5,829 bases of DNA from Actinomycetes bacterium (GCA_023460255.1 JAEWQZ010000411.1:1-5829); one strand, 5' to 3'. Positions 1-5,464 are shown, counted from the stretch's first letter. Numbers and translations: made by a program. The notes: a model not told the origin generated them from the sequence alone.

Positions 1-203
1 TCCGTCGCCGGCTGGTCCTCCGGGAAGCCGACGGCGGCCTCGACGCCGCCCGGCAGCACGACGGCGCCCACCTCCGCCTCGAAGGCCGCGGCGGCACGCT
101 CGGCGGCCACCCGGGCCGCCGCGCCGCTGTCGGGGCACGACGAGACGGCCGTGAGGAACTGTACGAGCAGCTGTGTCGACAGCGTCTCGGCCGAGGTCGG
201 CAT
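1..203 (-). CDS. Probable GAF-domain signalling protein, N-terminal 67 residues (partial)
   Basis: An open frame starts at ATG 203 and runs off the left edge without a stop. The start is supported by a GGGAG ribosome site (208-212) four bases upstream, and it lies 12 bases after the FIST stop codon, so the two genes look co-transcribed. The visible peptide begins MPTSAETLSTQLLVQFLTAV; it continues with an Ala-rich helix (residues about 30-46) and then AEVGAVVLPGGVEAAVGFP. This pattern of amphipathic helix, Ala-rich helix and AEVGAVV strand resembles the start of a GAF domain in actinobacterial sensor kinases and diguanylate cyclases. FIST sensors are often encoded next to such proteins. The output domain (histidine kinase, GGDEF or phosphatase) lies outside the window, so its function is not assigned. 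The existence of the gene is well supported; the GAF call is moderate. Confidence 0.7.
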   Translation of the reverse strand, partial: MPTSAETLSTQLLVQFLTAVSSCPDSGAAARVAAERAAAAFEAEVGAVVLPGGVEAAVGFPEDQPAT

Positions 204-215
204 GCGGCTCCCGTC

Positions 216-1400
216 CTACGCCAGCGCGAGCACGACGTGCGTCTGGTTGTGGAAGCCGTCGATCCCGCGCGTGCGGGCGATCTCCCCGCACGTGTAGAAG
301 CCAGCGTAGGGGGCGTCGCCGGCGACCTTGGCGATCCGCTCGCTCTCGCGCACCGTGCCCTCGGCCCCGAGGACCTTGCGCAGCGCGGAGCAGCCGAAGG
401 TGAGCAGGGCGAGCGGCTCGGCGCCGCCGAGCCCCGCGACGGCCTCCTCGCAGGCCGCGGACGCCGCCTCGAGGACGGAGTCGGCGTCGCCCTCCATCAG
501 CCACGTCAGGCCGCCCTGCGGGATCTGGCCTCCCCCGCCGATCGTCCGGCCGGCGACGTCGACCTCCGTGCACAGGTTGCGCACCTCCGTGCCGCTGCGG
601 CGCTCGACGCCGATCGGCCTGGTCAGCGCGAACTGCTTGAACGCCACCGGGTCGTGGTACGCCTGCTCCGGGGCGCCGGACCGCTGGAGGAAGCGGTCCA
701 TGGCGGGCTCGTCGTCCAGGGTGTAGACGCGGCCGTCGTCGCACTCGGTGACGATCATCGGCTCGCCCACCGGGCGCCAGCCGTGGCCGACGGCGATCGA
801 GAGCGGGCCGTCCGAGTGCACCATCGCGACCACGACGGAGCCGTGCAGCACCTCGTCGCCGTGGAACTGGAACGTGCGGTCCATCGCCCACCTGTCGGCG
901 GCCGCACCGCCGAACAGCGGCACCCGTGCCCCGAGCACCTCGTACGCCCCCCGCAGGATGTCCTCCTGGTGGCGCAGCAGGCTGTCGGTGAACACGAGCA
1001 GGGCGTGGTGCGCCCGGTCGTCGTCGTGGCCGCGCACGGCGCGGGCGACCTGTGCGCCCGCCTCGCGCTGCCGGCCCGACACGCCCTCCGACGCCGCGGT
1101 GCGCACCGAGAACCCCTGCCCGCCGAGCACGACGACGAGGACCGTCCCGTCCGACGGTCCGCCCCGCCAGATCTCCCCGTGCGTGGAGCAGCCCACCAAC
1201 GGGACGTCGCCCGTGACGGACCGCACGCCGGCGAGCAGCTCCGGCAGGTCGAAGCTCATCGCCCCGAGCACGATCACCAGGCGAGGGTCCGGTCCGGTCA
1301 GCGCGCCCGCCGCGGCGGCCGCCCCGGCCGCCCGGGAGTCGGGCAGGTCGGAGTCGCCCACGCCGACCCACCGGCGGGGCGTGCGTGCAGGCTTCGCCAT
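216..1400 (-). CDS. FIST-domain sensory protein (FIST_N + FIST_C)
   Basis: This is a 394-residue soluble protein with no signal peptide or membrane segment. FIST domains are predicted small-ligand sensors of bacterial signal transduction, usually working with kinases, cyclases or chemotaxis proteins; the ligand here is unknown. Visible family motifs are VPLVGCSTHGEI (residues 66-77) and VPLFGGAAADRW (160-171) in the N-terminal domain, GHGWRPVGEP (205-214) and VYTLDDEPAMD (225-235) in the middle, and PYAGFYTCGEIARTRGIDGF (364-383) with NQTHVVLALA at the C-terminus. Both halves carry a Cys-rich GEI loop (C71 and C371), typical of the family. Length is normal. An alternative GTG start at 1439 would add 13 residues, but ATG 1400 has a perfect GGAGG (1406-1410) five bases upstream, so I chose it. 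It is followed 12 bases later by a probable GAF-domain gene, which may be its output partner. Upstream sequence suggests an alternative sigma factor rather than the housekeeping one. Confidence 0.95.
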   Translation of the reverse strand: MAKPARTPRRWVGVGDSDLPDSRAAGAAAAAGALTGPDPRLVIVLGAMSFDLPELLAGVRSVTGDVPLVGCSTHGEIWRGGPSDGTVLVVVLGGQGFSVRTAASEGVSGRQREAGAQVARAVRGHDDDRAHHALLVFTDSLLRHQEDILRGAYEVLGARVPLFGGAAADRWAMDRTFQFHGDEVLHGSVVVAMVHSDGPLSIAVGHGWRPVGEPMIVTECDDGRVYTLDDEPAMDRFLQRSGAPEQAYHDPVAFKQFALTRPIGVERRSGTEVRNLCTEVDVAGRTIGGGGQIPQGGLTWLMEGDADSVLEAASAACEEAVAGLGGAEPLALLTFGCSALRKVLGAEGTVRESERIAKVAGDAPYAGFYTCGEIARTRGIDGFHNQTHVVLALA

Positions 1401-1566
1401 CGCTGCCTCCAGGAGCCGCGGCGCCCGGGGGTGCGCCACACGTCATCCATCGGCGCGCGCACGGGACTCCTGAGCGGCCGACGGGGTGAAGCGCCCGCCC
1501 GCCGCATGATCATCACGTCACAGACCAGGGCAGACGCCCCCAATCACCCCGACGGGGCTCGCCGGG
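1401..1566. other. Intergenic region between padR-type gene and FIST operon
   Basis: This 166-base gap separates the end of the PadR gene from the FIST start and has no coding gene I can support. It contains no TA dinucleotide on either strand, so no TANNNT -10 box can exist here. Near the PadR stop there are small GC hairpins (cccc-gac-gggg at 1547-1557, or the competing gcccc 1536-1540 with ggggc 1554-1558) without a T-tract, so any intrinsic terminator is weak. An 8-base palindrome atgatcat lies at 1506-1513, of unknown meaning. The FIST ribosome site is at 1406-1410. Confidence 0.6.
1447..1473 (-). promoter_or_regulatory. Possible FliA/WhiG-type promoter for the FIST operon
   Basis: On the minus strand TCAG (1473-1470) is followed after exactly 15 bases by GCCGATGG (1454-1447). 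The FliA/WhiG class uses TAAA, 15 bases, then GCCGATAA; the match is 2 of 4 and 6 of 8 with exact spacing. It would give a leader of about 40 bases before ATG 1400. The lack of any TA dinucleotide in the intergenic region argues against a housekeeping promoter. A FliA link would fit a sensory protein of the motility regulon. The match is partial and may be chance. Confidence 0.25.
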
Positions 1567-2175
1567 TCAGCGCTCAGTGAGCGTCGCGGTGATCGCGGTG
1601 CGGGCGGCGTCGAGGACCGTGCGCACGGTGTCCACCGTCAGCTGGGTGATCTCGCCGCGGGCGTCGACGCGCCGCAGCTCAGCGCGCACCTCGTCGCGGA
1701 ACTGGTGCAGGAGCGCCTCCGCCTCGGCACGCCGCACGCGGGAGGCAGCCCGCCGCTCGCCGTGCGACGACATGGGCGGGCCCGCCGCCGCCCGGGCCTC
1801 CTGCGCAGCCGCGGCGAGGTCCGCACGCAGCCCGGCCATCGCGCCGCGCACCTCGTCGCGCACCTGCGCGGCGAGCGAGCGCACGGTCTCGGCGAGGTCC
1901 TCCTCCAGGGCCGCCAGGTCACCGCGCCGGGCCTCGAGCTCGGCGCGCCCCGCGTCCGTCAGGGAGTACGTGTTCTTGCGGCCGTCGTCCAGGCGCCGGA
2001 CGAGCCCCTCCTCCTCGAGCCGGGCGAGCCGCGGGTAGACGGTGCCCGGGCTCGGCCGGTACGTCCCCCCGAAGCGGTCGGCGAGCGCGGTGATGAGCTC
2101 GTACCCGTGCTTGGGTCCGGACTCGAGCAGCGCCAGCAGGTACAGCCTCAGCTGCCCGTGCGCGAAGACGGGCAT
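1567..2175 (-). CDS. PadR-family transcriptional regulator
   Basis: This 202-residue protein has an N-terminal PadR winged helix-turn-helix (about residues 1-83). It opens FAHGQLRLYLLALLESGPKH-GYEL and continues PSPGTVYPRLARLEEEGLV and GRKNTYSLTDAGR, which are the hallmark sequences of the family. The C-terminal part (about 84-202) is not the usual Vir_C-type sequence. It is rich in Ala, Arg and Glu, looks like two long helices (about 84-130 and 145-170) suited to dimerisation, and ends in a Thr/Val/Ala-rich helix. PadR proteins are mostly repressors released by a ligand or stress. ATG 2175 overlaps the stop of the DUF4097 gene by one base (TGATG) and has a GAGGGGAG ribosome site (2182-2189) six bases upstream, so translation is probably coupled. 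A much longer in-frame reading up to 2769 lies antisense-like within the neighbour's other frame and is not real. Its likely target is the dyad at 3017-3056 upstream of its own operon. Inducer unknown. Confidence 0.95.
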   Translation of the reverse strand: MPVFAHGQLRLYLLALLESGPKHGYELITALADRFGGTYRPSPGTVYPRLARLEEEGLVRRLDDGRKNTYSLTDAGRAELEARRGDLAALEEDLAETVRSLAAQVRDEVRGAMAGLRADLAAAAQEARAAAGPPMSSHGERRAASRVRRAEAEALLHQFRDEVRAELRRVDARGEITQLTVDTVRTVLDAARTAITATLTER

Positions 2176-3005
2176 CAGGCGCTCCCCTCGGCGCGCACCG
2201 GCGCGCCGCGGAGCACGGTGAGGTGCCCGGAGACGGTCGTGGCGTGGATCCGGCAGGAGCCGTCGCCGCGCCGCACGTCCACGGAGCCGGTGAGCTGTCC
2301 CTCGCCGGCATGCGCCTCGCCGTCGACGACGACGCGCCCGGAGACGCTGCGCGCGGCGACGCCCACGCCCATGCCCTCCGGCAGGCGGACCGTCATGTCC
2401 CCGGAGACCGTCTGGAGGGTCACGCCCGTCGCGCGCGTGGCGTCCAGGGTGGCCGCACCCGAGACGGTGGTGACCCCGACCTGCGTGAACGCGCCCGAGG
2501 CGATCACCGCGCCGGACACGGAGTTGGCCCGCAGGTCCCCGGTGTGCCCCCGCACGACGAGGTCGCCCGAGACGCTCTTGGCGACGAGCGCACCCCGGGT
2601 GCCGTCGGTGACGAGGGACCCCGACACGGTGGACACCTGGCTGCCGGCGACGCCGGCGAGGAACCCGTCCGCGCTCACGGTGCCGAGCCGCGCGGCGACG
2701 TCGCGGTGCACGGCGATGTGCACGTCGGCGGCGTCCGACGTGCGCCACGTCCGGAACCGCTCCAGCCACCCCTCCCAGCCGGCGAGGGTGAAGGCGTAGC
2801 CGACCCGCAGCTCGCCGTCGACGAGGCTCACCTCCAGCGGGCGCCCCTCGACGCGGTGGACCTCGATCCGGGCGCCGGGCTCGTCCCGGCCGACGACGTC
2901 GACGCGGCCGGCGACCAGCGCGGCGCGCACGGAGCGGACGTCGTCGACCTCGATGATCTGCGGGCCGGTGACGACCCAGGACTCCCCCGTCACGGTCTCG
3001 CTCAC
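2175..3005 (-). CDS. DUF4097 family beta-strand repeat protein
   Basis: This 276-residue protein has no signal peptide and no clear membrane helix, so it is probably cytoplasmic. After an N-terminal domain (about 1-105) that includes an aromatic stretch (GWEGWLERFRTW, 77-88), it carries a ladder of (T/S)VSG motifs, with VSG at residues 127, 145, 163, 181, 200, 221 and 258. The spacing is close to 18 residues, as expected of a stacked beta-strand (beta-helix-like) fold typical of DUF4097. The function of the family is unknown. In many Gram-positive bacteria such proteins are encoded with PadR regulators, and PadR lies immediately downstream here. The start is GTG 3005, chosen because GGAGG (3010-3014) lies four bases upstream and the conserved sequence begins just after. 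A GTG or ATG further up at 3071 would add 22 residues translated from the operator region, which is unlikely. It is the first gene of a two-gene operon. Confidence 0.9.
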   Translation of the reverse strand: MSETVTGESWVVTGPQIIEVDDVRSVRAALVAGRVDVVGRDEPGARIEVHRVEGRPLEVSLVDGELRVGYAFTLAGWEGWLERFRTWRTSDAADVHIAVHRDVAARLGTVSADGFLAGVAGSQVSTVSGSLVTDGTRGALVAKSVSGDLVVRGHTGDLRANSVSGAVIASGAFTQVGVTTVSGAATLDATRATGVTLQTVSGDMTVRLPEGMGVGVAARSVSGRVVVDGEAHAGEGQLTGSVDVRRGDGSCRIHATTVSGHLTVLRGAPVRAEGSA

Positions 3006-3016
3006 GGTGCCTCCAG

Positions 3017-3056
3017 TCGAGATATATCGCGTTGCCGTGAACACGTTATATCTCGA
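3017..3056. promoter_or_regulatory. 40-bp inverted repeat, probable PadR operator
   Basis: Two 17-base half sites face each other: tcgagatatatcgcgtt (3017-3033) and, read on the minus strand, tcgagatataacgtgtt (3056-3040). They match at 15 of 17 positions, including ten uninterrupted outer bases, and are separated by six bases; centre-to-centre distance is 23 bp, about two helical turns. Each half also holds a small palindrome-like core (gatatatc or gttatatc). The AT-rich arms stand out sharply in this GC-rich window. The site covers the probable promoter of the DUF4097-padR operon and lies 12 bases before its start codon. PadR proteins usually repress their own operons through such dyads, so autorepression is the simplest reading. 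The repeat is seen directly; the binding protein is inferred. Confidence 0.75.
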
Positions 3057-3071
3057 TCGGCGGACGCGCAA
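3045..3071 (-). promoter_or_regulatory. Candidate promoter of DUF4097-padR operon
   Basis: On the minus strand TATAAC (3050-3045) fits the actinobacterial TANNNT -10 pattern, with TTGCGC (3071-3066) upstream as a possible -35 at a rather short 15-base spacing. Transcription would start near 3038, giving a leader of about 33 bases with GGAGG before GTG 3005. The -10 box lies inside one half of the dyad, so a bound repressor would block RNA polymerase. The -10 assignment is reasonable; the -35 is weak. Confidence 0.45.
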
Positions 3072-3114
3072 CGGTGGAGCGCAACGTCGCGCTGCCCACA
3101 GGCCGCGGGCAGGG

Positions 3115-4278
3115 CTACCGGACGACGCCCGCCGCGCGGAGCTCGACGGTGAGGTCCTGCGGCCGGCTGGCCACCGCGCACGCGTCCTCGTAGGTCACCA
3201 CGCCCTCGCTCACGAGCGTGAACAGGTGCTTGTCGAAGGTCTGCATCTTGTAGAACTCGCCGTCGGCGATGAGGTCCTCGAGCGGCGGGTTCGTGAACGG
3301 GTCCACGATCGCCTCGGCCGTGCGCCCCGTGTTCACCATGACCTCGACGACGGCGACGCGGCCCGTCCCGTCGGACCGGCGCACGAGGCGCTGCGAGACG
3401 ATGCCGCGCAGGGACTGCGCGAGAGCACCACGGATCTGCTTCTGCTCGTGCGGCTGGAAGAAGTCGACGATGCGGTTGATCGTCTCCGACGCGTCGATCG
3501 TGTGCAGCGTCGAGAGCACGAGGTGCCCGGTCTCCGCAGCGGACAGCGCCGCCCGCACGGTCTCCACGTCGCGCATCTCGCCGACGAGGATGACGTCCGG
3601 GTCCTGCCGCATCGCGGCCCGCAGCGCCACCCGGAAGTCCGCCGTGTCGTAGCCGACCTCGCGCTGGGACACGATCGCCTTCTTGTCCTTGTGCAGGATC
3701 TCGATCGGGTCCTCGATCGTGACGACGTTGACCTCCTTGTACGTGTTGATGAGGTCGACCATCGACGCGAGCGTCGTCGTCTTGCCGGACCCCGTCGGGC
3801 CGGTGACCAGGACGAGCCCGCGCGGCTCGAGCGCCAGCTCGCCGAGCACCTCCGGCAGGTGCAGGTCCTCCAGCGTCTGGGCGCCCATGGCGACCCGACG
3901 GAAGACGAGCCCCAGGGTGCCGCGGGCGCGGAACGCGTTGACACGGAACCGGCCGACGCCGGACAGCGAGTACGCGAAGTCGGCCTCGTTGGTCGCCGCG
4001 AAGCTCTCCGTCAGCTCCTCGGGCAGCACCTGGGAGACCATGTGCTCGGTGTCCTCGGGGCGCAGGTCGGGCACCTGGAGCCGGCGCAGGCGGCCGTCGA
4101 CACGCAGCCTGGGGGCCGAGCCGACCTTGCAGTGCAGGTCGGACCCCTTGCTGCTGGCGAGGGCGTGCAGGAGCGGGATGACGGACTGCGGCTGCGGCTG
4201 CTCGGTCACCCCTGGTTGATCGGGCGACGGGCCGCCCGACTTGAGCGGACCCGCGGCTCTTCCCGGACGCGTCGGCAT
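3115..4278 (-). CDS. pilT: PilT-family type IV pilus retraction ATPase
   Basis: This 387-residue protein belongs to the PilT/VirB11-like secretion ATPases, hexameric motors at the inner face of the membrane that depolymerise type IV pili and power retraction. An N-terminal PAS-like domain carries GSDLHCKVGSAPRLRVDGRL (about 45-64). Then come Walker A GPTGSGKTTT (160-169), the Asp box VVTIEDPIE (185-193), SQREVG (204-209), Walker B DPDVILVGEMRD (226-237) and the His box TGHLVLSTLHT (250-260). The C-terminal LIADGEFYKMQTFDKHL (336-352) resembles the PilT/PilU retraction-motor tail rather than a PilB extension ATPase. ATG 4278 was chosen because it lies one base after the rsrA stop and four bases after GGAG (4283-4286); GTG 4302 and GTG 4209 are less supported. 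The first 30 or so residues are Pro/Gly-rich and not conserved-looking. All ATPase motifs are intact. Its place as third gene of a sigR operon, away from other pilus genes in view, is unusual. Confidence 0.95.
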   Translation of the reverse strand: MPTRPGRAAGPLKSGGPSPDQPGVTEQPQPQSVIPLLHALASSKGSDLHCKVGSAPRLRVDGRLRRLQVPDLRPEDTEHMVSQVLPEELTESFAATNEADFAYSLSGVGRFRVNAFRARGTLGLVFRRVAMGAQTLEDLHLPEVLGELALEPRGLVLVTGPTGSGKTTTLASMVDLINTYKEVNVVTIEDPIEILHKDKKAIVSQREVGYDTADFRVALRAAMRQDPDVILVGEMRDVETVRAALSAAETGHLVLSTLHTIDASETINRIVDFFQPHEQKQIRGALAQSLRGIVSQRLVRRSDGTGRVAVVEVMVNTGRTAEAIVDPFTNPPLEDLIADGEFYKMQTFDKHLFTLVSEGVVTYEDACAVASRPQDLTVELRAAGVVR

Positions 4279-4279
4279 G

Positions 4280-4558
4280 TCACTCCGACGCGGCCACCTC
4301 ACGGCGCAGGATCGTCAGCTGCTCACGGATCCGCACGTGCAGCCCGGCAGGCGCCGACTCGGCGCACGAGCGCCGGACGAGCTTCTTCAGGTGGTCGGCC
4401 ACGTCGTACTCGGACAGGCACGGCTCGCAGTCGGCCAGGTGCCGCCGGATCCGGTCGCCCTCGACCTCGTCGATCTCCGCGTCGATGAACTCGAAGAGCC
4501 GCGCGAGCGCCTCGCTGCAGTCGACGTCGGCGTCCTCGCCGTGCGTGTGGCCGGTCAC
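4280..4558 (-). CDS. rsrA: Zinc-binding redox-sensing anti-sigma factor, RsrA family
   Basis: This 92-residue cytoplasmic protein binds and inhibits the SigR sigma factor encoded just upstream. Disulfide stress oxidises its cysteines, expels zinc and releases the sigma factor. The zinc-binding signature HLADCEPC (H40, C44, C47) is preceded by C14. This spacing (C14, H40, C44, C47) is the same as C11, H37, C41, C44 of Streptomyces coelicolor RsrA, shifted by three; C65 matches one of the two additional C-terminal cysteines of that protein. All residues needed for the redox switch are therefore present. The start is GTG 4558, overlapping the sigR stop by four bases (GTGA), with a strong GGAGGAGGG (4565-4573) six bases upstream, so translational coupling keeps sigma and anti-sigma in balance. 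Its stop is one base before the pilT ATG. The small size is normal for the family. Confidence 0.96.
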   Translation of the reverse strand: MTGHTHGEDADVDCSEALARLFEFIDAEIDEVEGDRIRRHLADCEPCLSEYDVADHLKKLVRRSCAESAPAGLHVRIREQLTILRREVAASE

Positions 4559-5268
4559 GACGCACCCTCCTCCCGCGCGGGGACCAGCCCGCGCTCCCGG
4601 GCGTAGTCCGTGAGCAGCTCACGCAGCTGGCTGCGGCCGCGGTGCAGGCGGGACATCACCGTCCCGATCGGGGTCCCCATGATCTCGGCGATCTCCTTGT
4701 ACGCGAAGCCCTCGACGTCGGCGAGGTAGACGGCGATGCGGAAGTCCTCGCCGATCGACGCCAGCGCCTCCTTGACGTCCGAGTCGGGCAGCCTGTCCAG
4801 GGCGTCCGCCTCCGCCGAGCGGAGCCCGACCGACGTGTGCGACGCCGCCCGTGCGAGCTGCCAGTCCTCGATGTCCTCCGAACCCGACTGGAGCGGCTCA
4901 CGCTGCTTCTTGCGGTAGGAGTTGATGAACGTGTTCGTGAGGATCCGGTACAGCCACGCCTTGAGGTTCGTGCCCGGGCGGTACTGGTGGAACGCCGCGA
5001 ACGCCTTGACGATCGTCTCCTGGACGAGGTCCTCGGCGTCCGTGGGGTTGCGGGTCATCCGCAGCGCGGCGGAGTACAGCTGGTCGACGTAGGCCAGGGC
5101 CTCGCGCTCGAACCGCTCGGCGCGCGCGGCGGGGTCCTCCGCCGGGGCCCGGTCCGTGCTCTCGCCCTCCGCCTCGACCTCCGGCGCGGGGACCGCGTCG
5201 GGGCCGGAGCCGGGGCCGGCGTGCGCGACGGTGGCGTCGGTGCCCTCGTCGGGCGCGTGGGTGCTCAT
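4555..5268 (-). CDS. sigR: ECF sigma factor SigR/SigH, thiol-oxidative stress
   Basis: This 237-residue ECF sigma factor directs RNA polymerase to genes for thiol homeostasis (thioredoxin, mycothiol and proteolysis genes in relatives). The sigma-2 domain lies at about 52-122 (DQLYSAALRMTRNPTDAEDL, then TNTFINSYRKK) and sigma-4 at about 165-220, with the helix-turn-helix YKEIAEIMGTPIGTVMSRLH (190-209). FINSYRKKQREP and YLADVEGFAYKEIAEIMGTP are characteristic of the SigR/SigH subgroup. Residues 1-50 are an acidic Ala/Pro/Glu-rich leader. The neighbouring rsrA gene confirms the assignment. ATG 5268 gives the normal family length (S. coelicolor SigR has 227) but has no convincing ribosome site; a TAGGCT box eight bases upstream suggests a leaderless transcript. 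An in-frame ATG at 5352, just after a SigR-type promoter, would give a 265-residue isoform with a Pro-rich 28-residue extension. The frame stays open further, but that part is antisense to doxX and its control region. Confidence 0.96.
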   Translation of the reverse strand: MSTHAPDEGTDATVAHAGPGSGPDAVPAPEVEAEGESTDRAPAEDPAARAERFEREALAYVDQLYSAALRMTRNPTDAEDLVQETIVKAFAAFHQYRPGTNLKAWLYRILTNTFINSYRKKQREPLQSGSEDIEDWQLARAASHTSVGLRSAEADALDRLPDSDVKEALASIGEDFRIAVYLADVEGFAYKEIAEIMGTPIGTVMSRLHRGRSQLRELLTDYARERGLVPAREEGAS

Positions 5269-5276
5269 CAGGCACG

Positions 5277-5282
5277 AGCCTA
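5277..5282 (-). promoter_or_regulatory. Candidate housekeeping -10 box (leaderless sigR transcript)
   Basis: TAGGCT on the minus strand fits the actinobacterial -10 pattern TANNNT and ends eight bases before ATG 5268. Transcription would then begin at or next to the A of the start codon, which would explain the missing Shine-Dalgarno sequence. No good -35 is visible, which is common in these bacteria. The element is short and could be chance. Confidence 0.4.
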
Positions 5283-5361
5283 GCCGCGCCGGAAGGCCCG
5301 GGCCTGCCGGCCGTGGCACGACCGGGCGCGCCTCGAGCAGCACAGGACCCATGCCCGCGAC

Positions 5362-5388
5362 AACGCGCGTCGGCCGCACCGGATTCCC
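5362..5388 (-). promoter_or_regulatory. SigR-dependent promoter of sigR (autoregulation)
   Basis: On the minus strand GGGAAT (5388-5383) is followed by GTT (5364-5362) with exactly 18 bases between GGAAT and GTT, and the base before GTT is C. This is a full match to the known SigR/SigH promoter consensus GGAAT-N18-GTT. It sits upstream of sigR in the right orientation, as in Streptomyces and mycobacteria where the sigma factor activates its own operon. Transcription should start near 5353-5356, giving a leader of about 85 bases to ATG 5268 or almost none to the in-frame ATG 5352. Confidence 0.85.
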
Positions 5389-5432
5389 GCCCGGGGCGAC
5401 TGCCACCTCGTGCCGCCCGGCCGCCCAGCGAC

Positions 5433-5438
5433 TAGCGT
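5433..5438 (+). promoter_or_regulatory. Candidate -10 box for doxX
   Basis: TAGCGT fits the TANNNT -10 pattern and is preceded by C as in the sigR box. Transcription would start near 5445, giving a leader of about 20 bases that holds the gaggagg ribosome site (5453-5459). No convincing -35 hexamer is visible at 17-18 bases upstream. I found no SigR-type GGAAT...GTT motif on the plus strand in this region. Confidence 0.35.
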
Positions 5439-5464
5439 GCTGACAGCACCCCGAGGAGGAGACC

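Larger units (their letters stand above)
3006..3114. other. Intergenic region: end of pilT operon and control region of the DUF4097-padR operon
   Basis: The 109 bases between the pilT stop and the DUF4097 start hold the dyad and candidate promoter described separately. They also hold a small hairpin just after pilT, with stem ctgccc (3092-3097) and gggcag (3107-3112) and a nine-base loop. It lacks a T-tract, so it is only a weak terminator candidate. If termination is poor, pilT transcripts could read into the DUF4097-padR operon, which lies on the same strand. Confidence 0.5.

Noticed and set aside
1506..1513. atgatcat palindrome as an operator
   Set aside because: Eight bases of symmetry alone is too little; there is no second copy nearby and no regulator to tie it to.
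237..1580. 447-codon plus-strand open frame opposite the FIST gene
   Set aside because: It lies antisense to a protein with clear FIST motifs, is composed of Arg/Ala/Val/His-rich low-complexity sequence, has no recognisable domain, and is the expected by-product of high GC at third codon positions.
2176..2769. N-terminal extension of the PadR reading frame to 400 residues
   Set aside because: The added part is an Arg/Ala-rich out-of-frame reading of the DUF4097 gene. ATG 2175 has its own ribosome site and starts exactly at the conserved PadR domain.
1705..2799. 364-codon plus-strand open frame opposite padR and the DUF4097 gene
   Set aside because: It crosses the junction of two well-supported genes and encodes no recognisable motif.
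3092..3112. Hairpin after pilT as a firm rho-independent terminator
   Set aside because: The stem is only six base pairs with a nine-base loop and no T-tract follows on the minus strand; I mention it only as a weak candidate.
2953..4488. 511-codon plus-strand open frame opposite pilT and rsrA
   Set aside because: It spans two real genes and an intergenic region on the other strand, has Arg/Asp/Val-rich sequence without domains, and no ribosome site. It is an antisense shadow.
5376..5464. SigR-type promoter facing doxX
   Set aside because: I looked for GGAAT-N18-GTT on the plus strand between sigR and doxX and did not find it; the nearest ggaag (5291-5295) has no GTT at the right distance.
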